Below are positions 15,496 through 18,370 of a DNA stretch of 18,370 bases, in pieces. The first letter of the stretch is position 1. Every line of letters starts with the position of its first letter. The DNA is taken from the NCBI GenBank assembly GCA_017408535.1, contig JAFQUL010000197.1:1-18370 (forward strand), written 5' to 3'. A model generated the notes under the pieces. It had not been told where the DNA came from, did no database searches, and saw nothing but the letters and a program-made list of their open reading frames with translations. This DNA comes from Clostridia bacterium (lineage in GTDB: Bacteria; Bacillota; Clostridia; Oscillospirales; CAG-272). The position numbers and the translations under genes are program-made.

Positions 15496-15575
15496 AGGCC
15501 GTAAAAGGAAACTCTGTTTTAGCACTCTTTGTGTTAAAGTGCTAACCACACATAGAATTTACCATTTTACGGCCT
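15496..15575. repeat. 11-bp perfect inverted repeat enclosing CIRCE
   Basis: AGGCCGTAAAA (15496-15506) and TTTTACGGCCT (15565-15575) are exact reverse complements 58 bases apart. Their centre (15535.5) is within four bases of the CIRCE centre (15532). The right arm fills part of the spacer between the -35 and -10 boxes, and the left arm lies in the hrcA leader just before an A-run (U-run on the transcript) and the ribosome site. Confidence 0.75.
15519..15545. promoter_or_regulatory. CIRCE operator (HrcA binding site)
   Basis: TTAGCACTC, nine bases, then AAGTGCTAA, against the consensus TTAGCACTC-N9-GAGTGCTAA: 17 of 18 arm positions match. It begins about 11 bases after the -10 box, covering the transcription start region. 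HrcA binding here would block initiation, and the transcribed hairpin can affect mRNA stability, as known for other CIRCE sites. Confidence 0.96.
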
Positions 15576-15584
15576 AAAAGTCAA
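15556..15584 (-). promoter_or_regulatory. Sigma-A promoter of the hrcA-grpE-dnaK-dnaJ-prmA operon
   Basis: Minus strand TTGACT (15584-15579), 17 bases, then TAAATT (15561-15556). It matches the vegetative consensus at 5 of 6 positions in the -35 box and 4 of 6 in the -10 box, and sits just upstream of CIRCE, the arrangement typical of HrcA-controlled operons. Confidence 0.85.
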
Positions 15585-15609
15585 TATCTTTTATTGTGTA
15601 AATTGTTAA

Positions 15610-16350
15610 TTATTTATGAACAACGATAAAATCGGAAATAGGTGCAGGGTCGTCAAGGCTGTGAGGATGATGATCGCAATCAGGCTTAAGAATAGTTTTT
15701 ATTTCACCGCCGAGAGCCTCGTACTGCTTAACGAACAGCTCTCCGTTCTCACAGTAGGGAACTATCTTGTCAATAAGACCTGCAACGAGTATGCAGGGGA
15801 TCTTGTCAGAAACAAGCTTTTCGATCTTGTTAAGAGGGTTTCCGGTGAAGGTTTTAGCACTCTCATCGGTCAAACCGTAAAGCTCCTTACACTGTTCCCA
15901 GCACTCAGGGTCTCCATCACCTTTTCCGTAGCCCCACGGCCAGCTCTTTATATCGCATACCGGAGCATCGAGATAGATCACAGCAACGTCCTCGGGGTGC
16001 TCTGCTGTGTAGTTAACGGTGTACAGACCACCGCGGCTGAAGCCGAACATAGCGCATTTAGCGGAAAGAGAATATTTTTCAACCAGAGCCTCCTTGAAGG
16101 ACTTCATAAGAGATACCGCCTGAGGTGCGCCGTACATATCGCTTACAGAGTAGTGAGCGACAGCCCAACCCTTTGAGAGAAGGTCCATATCTACAGTATC
16201 AAAGGCGGAGAAAAACTCAGCTCTCCATACCCAGGGGTTACCCTCTGCGGCGGTCTTGGGAAGAACTATCAACCCCTCGTGACCGTTAAAGGAAAAAACG
16301 TGACGCTCGTACCCGCGCCAATCGGATACATTTACATTTTCGATCTTCAT
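15610..16350 (-). CDS. Alpha/beta hydrolase family protein
   Basis: A 246-residue serine hydrolase with no signal peptide, so probably cytoplasmic. The catalytic triad is visible: Ser105 in the nucleophile elbow GFSRGG (103-108), Asp194 in LVAGLIDKIVPY, and a His in DCDHHPHSLDDP (227-230). The NPWVWRAEFFSAFDT stretch (38-52) and GWAVAHYSVSDMYG (61-74) belong to a prolyl-oligopeptidase-like/acyl-esterase group of gut Bacteroidota and clostridia. From family knowledge these often lie near polysaccharide-degradation genes and are suspected carbohydrate esterases or deacylases. Here the neighbours are uvrA (24 bases upstream) and the hrcA operon, which give no hint of a substrate. AAAAGGAG precedes the ATG. 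It is probably co-transcribed with uvrA. The fold is secure; the substrate is unknown. Confidence 0.85.
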   Translation of the reverse strand: MKIENVNVSDWRGYERHVFSFNGHEGLIVLPKTAAEGNPWVWRAEFFSAFDTVDMDLLSKGWAVAHYSVSDMYGAPQAVSLMKSFKEALVEKYSLSAKCAMFGFSRGGLYTVNYTAEHPEDVAVIYLDAPVCDIKSWPWGYGKGDGDPECWEQCKELYGLTDESAKTFTGNPLNKIEKLVSDKIPCILVAGLIDKIVPYCENGELFVKQYEALGGEIKTILKPDCDHHPHSLDDPAPISDFIVVHK

Positions 16351-16374
16351 TTTTGTGCTCCTTTTTTATTATGT

Positions 16375-18369
16375 TTATTTGTTTAATAATTTTTTCAGAT
16401 ACATACCGGTATATGAGCCGTCGCATGCAGCTACTTCTTCGGGAGTACCGCATGCAACCAGCTGTCCGCCCTTATCGCCGCCCTCAGGACCAAGGTCGAT
16501 GATATAGTCAGCAGTTTTAATTATATCGAGGTTATGTTCGATAACAATGACGGTATTACCGCTGTCAACAAGGCGCTGAAGCATTGATATCAGCTTGCGC
16601 ACGTCATCGCTGTGAAGTCCGGTGGAGGGCTCGTCAAGAAGATATACTGTCTTGCCGGTGCTTCTCCTTGAAAGCTCGGTGGCAAGCTTGACTCGCTGAG
16701 CCTCACCGCCGGAGAGAGTGGTGGAGGACTGACCTATCTTGATATATCCGAGACCTACGTCGTACATGGTCTGCAGCTTATTCTTAATTGAGGGAAGCCC
16801 GTCAAAGAAGGAAACACCCTCCTCAACAGTCATTTCGAGTATGTCGTATATATTCTTTCCTTTGTATTTTACTTCAAGAGTCTCTCTGTTGTATCTACGT
16901 CCGTTACATACGTCACAGTTAACGTATACGTCGGGAAGGAAATGCATCTCAATACGCTTCACTCCGTCGCCCTCGCAGGCCTCGCATCTGCCGCCTCTTA
17001 CGTTGAAGGAGAAGCGACCTGCCTTGTATCCTCTTGCCTTTGCATCAGGGGTTTTTGCAAACAGCTCGCGTATTTCACCGAAAAGACCGGTATATGTTGC
17101 GGGGTTGGAGCGGGGAGTACGACCAATGGGGCTCTGGTCGATGGCAATTATTTTGTCAAGGTGCTCGATGCCTTCGATCTTCTTATATTTACCGGGGTAG
17201 GTGATAGCACCGTTAAGCTCGTCTGCCAGCACCTGATGAAGTATTGAATTTACAAGAGATGATTTTCCCGATCCCGAAACACCTGTCACACAGGTGAGAG
17301 TACCGAGAGGGAAGGAAACGTTAATGTTTTTAAGGTTGTTTTCGGCGGCACCGAATATCTTCAGCTCCTTGCCGTTACCTTTTCTTCTTTCCTTAGGCAC
17401 CTCTATCTTCATTCTTCCGGACAGATATGCACCTGTTATTGAGTTGGGATCGTTTTTTAGCTCTTCCGGTGTACCGGCCGCAACCACCTGTCCGCCGTGT
17501 ATTCCCGCACCGGGACCGATATCCACGATATAGTCGGAAGACTCCATTGTTTCCTCATCGTGCTCTACAACAATAACGCTGTTGCCCAGGTCACGCAGCG
17601 ATTTCAGAGTGTTTATCAGCTTACTGTTGTCTCTCTGATGAAGACCGATGCTGGGCTCGTCGAGGATATAAAGCACACCTACCAGCGACGAACCGATCTG
17701 TGTTGCCAGGCGTATTCTCTGAGCTTCACCGCCGGACAGAGTTCCTGCTTTTCTTGACAGCGTCAGATAGTCAAGACCCACACTGCAAAGGAAATTAAGT
17801 CTTGATTTGATTTCCTTGAGTATTTCCTTGGCAATAATTTTTTCTGTATCGGTAAGGACGAGTTCTTCTGTGAACTTAAGTGCCTCAGATACCGATTTTG
17901 AACAGAATTCGTCAATGTTTATACCGCCGACGGTTACCGCAAGAGTTGTATCGGAAAGACGTCTGCCCTTACATTTGGGGCAGGGGATCTCTTCAATGAA
18001 CATTTCATAATATTCATTACCGTATTGGGTAAGTCTCTGCTCGATAATATTTACCAGACCGTCAAAGCGTACCGTTTGGTGGTGCACCTCGCCGCCGAAA
18101 TATCTGTCAACGGTATATAGTTCAAGTCCGGTACCGTAGAGAAGCGCATTAAGGTCATCCTTTGAATATTCCTTAAGGGGGGTATCAAGCGTATACCCCA
18201 TTCGCTCTACTACCGCCATAAGAAGCGGTCCGTTCCAGCTTTCGGGAGCTATGGATTTGAAGCCGTTTACCACTATCGCACCTTCAGAAAGAGAAAGCGA
18301 CTTATTGGGTATTATTTTGGAGGGAGATACTCTTCTTTTCACACCGATTCCGAGACACTCGGGACAAGC
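16375..18369 (-). CDS. uvrA: UvrABC excision repair subunit A, C-terminal two thirds
   Basis: Damage-sensing ATPase of nucleotide excision repair that loads UvrB onto lesions. The gene continues beyond the window; about 665 residues are visible of roughly 940. The first residues, ACPECLGIGV, are the second CXXC pair of the first zinc module, so the missing part is about 275 residues with the first Walker A. Next comes CPKCKGRRL, the first ABC signature LSGGEAQRIRLATQIGSS and Walker B ILDEPSIGLHQ. The second half holds Walker A TGVSGSGKSSLVNSI, the second C4 zinc finger (CEACEGDGVKR to VNCDVCNGRR), signature LSGGEAQRVKLATELSRR and Walker B LLDEPSTGLH. An in-frame GTG at 18342 is internal and not the start. 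No defect is seen. The alpha/beta hydrolase follows after 24 bases. Confidence 0.98.
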   Translation of the reverse strand, partial: ACPECLGIGVKRRVSPSKIIPNKSLSLSEGAIVVNGFKSIAPESWNGPLLMAVVERMGYTLDTPLKEYSKDDLNALLYGTGLELYTVDRYFGGEVHHQTVRFDGLVNIIEQRLTQYGNEYYEMFIEEIPCPKCKGRRLSDTTLAVTVGGINIDEFCSKSVSEALKFTEELVLTDTEKIIAKEILKEIKSRLNFLCSVGLDYLTLSRKAGTLSGGEAQRIRLATQIGSSLVGVLYILDEPSIGLHQRDNSKLINTLKSLRDLGNSVIVVEHDEETMESSDYIVDIGPGAGIHGGQVVAAGTPEELKNDPNSITGAYLSGRMKIEVPKERRKGNGKELKIFGAAENNLKNINVSFPLGTLTCVTGVSGSGKSSLVNSILHQVLADELNGAITYPGKYKKIEGIEHLDKIIAIDQSPIGRTPRSNPATYTGLFGEIRELFAKTPDAKARGYKAGRFSFNVRGGRCEACEGDGVKRIEMHFLPDVYVNCDVCNGRRYNRETLEVKYKGKNIYDILEMTVEEGVSFFDGLPSIKNKLQTMYDVGLGYIKIGQSSTTLSGGEAQRVKLATELSRRSTGKTVYLLDEPSTGLHSDDVRKLISMLQRLVDSGNTVIVIEHNLDIIKTADYIIDLGPEGGDKGGQLVACGTPEEVAACDGSYTGMYLKKLLNK

Positions 18370-18370
18370 A

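Noticed and set aside
1..18370. CRISPR arrays, tRNA or rRNA genes, complete insertion sequences
   Set aside because: I saw no regularly spaced repeats, cloverleaf sequences, rRNA segments, transposase genes or terminal inverted repeats in the window.

Overview
The window looks like a chromosomal segment of a low-to-moderate GC member of the Bacillota, most likely class Clostridia. The evidence is the gene order hrcA-grpE-dnaK-dnaJ-prmA, a CIRCE operator, sigma-A type promoters with strong Shine-Dalgarno sites, a short Gram-positive type DnaK, and an ftsE-ftsX operon that carries a secreted murein hydrolase. I cannot place it below class from sequence alone. Every gene I can support lies on the minus strand, so transcription runs from right to left. 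Coding density is high and no gap between genes exceeds 300 bases.

Reading in the direction of transcription: (1) 18370-15610 holds the C-terminal two thirds of uvrA (cut by the window edge), followed 24 bases later by a cytoplasmic alpha/beta hydrolase. (2) 15584-9680 is the heat-shock operon. It starts with a sigma-A promoter and a CIRCE operator, then hrcA, grpE, dnaK, a strong terminator-like hairpin, dnaJ and prmA, and ends in a rho-independent terminator. The CIRCE site is itself enclosed, almost concentrically, by a perfect 11-bp inverted repeat. (3) 9592-7620 is a separate unit with a perfect-consensus sigma-A promoter driving rsmE and a CdaR/PucR-type regulator. (4) A 153-base gap (7467-7619) can fold into competing hairpins and forms the putative leader of ftsE. 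(5) 7466-1273 is a tightly packed six-gene unit: ftsE, ftsX, an EnvC-like M23 murein hydrolase, an S41 (CtpA-like) protease, greA and lysS, closed by a 28-bp perfect-palindrome terminator. (6) 1148-1 is the promoter and N-terminal part of an MmeI-like (type IIL) restriction-modification protein. Its sequence departs from the family pattern in the last 60 bases before the window edge.

Functionally, the heat-shock block makes the DnaK-DnaJ-GrpE chaperone machine under HrcA repression. The ftsEX block couples an ATP-driven membrane switch to septal peptidoglycan hydrolysis. GreA and LysS are housekeeping factors carried in the same transcription unit. The core genes are ordinary. The most interesting signals are regulatory: the nested inverted repeat around CIRCE, the dnaK/dnaJ intergenic hairpin, the structured ftsE leader, and the break at the restriction-modification gene. 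I did not find convincing evidence of a wholly new multi-gene system.
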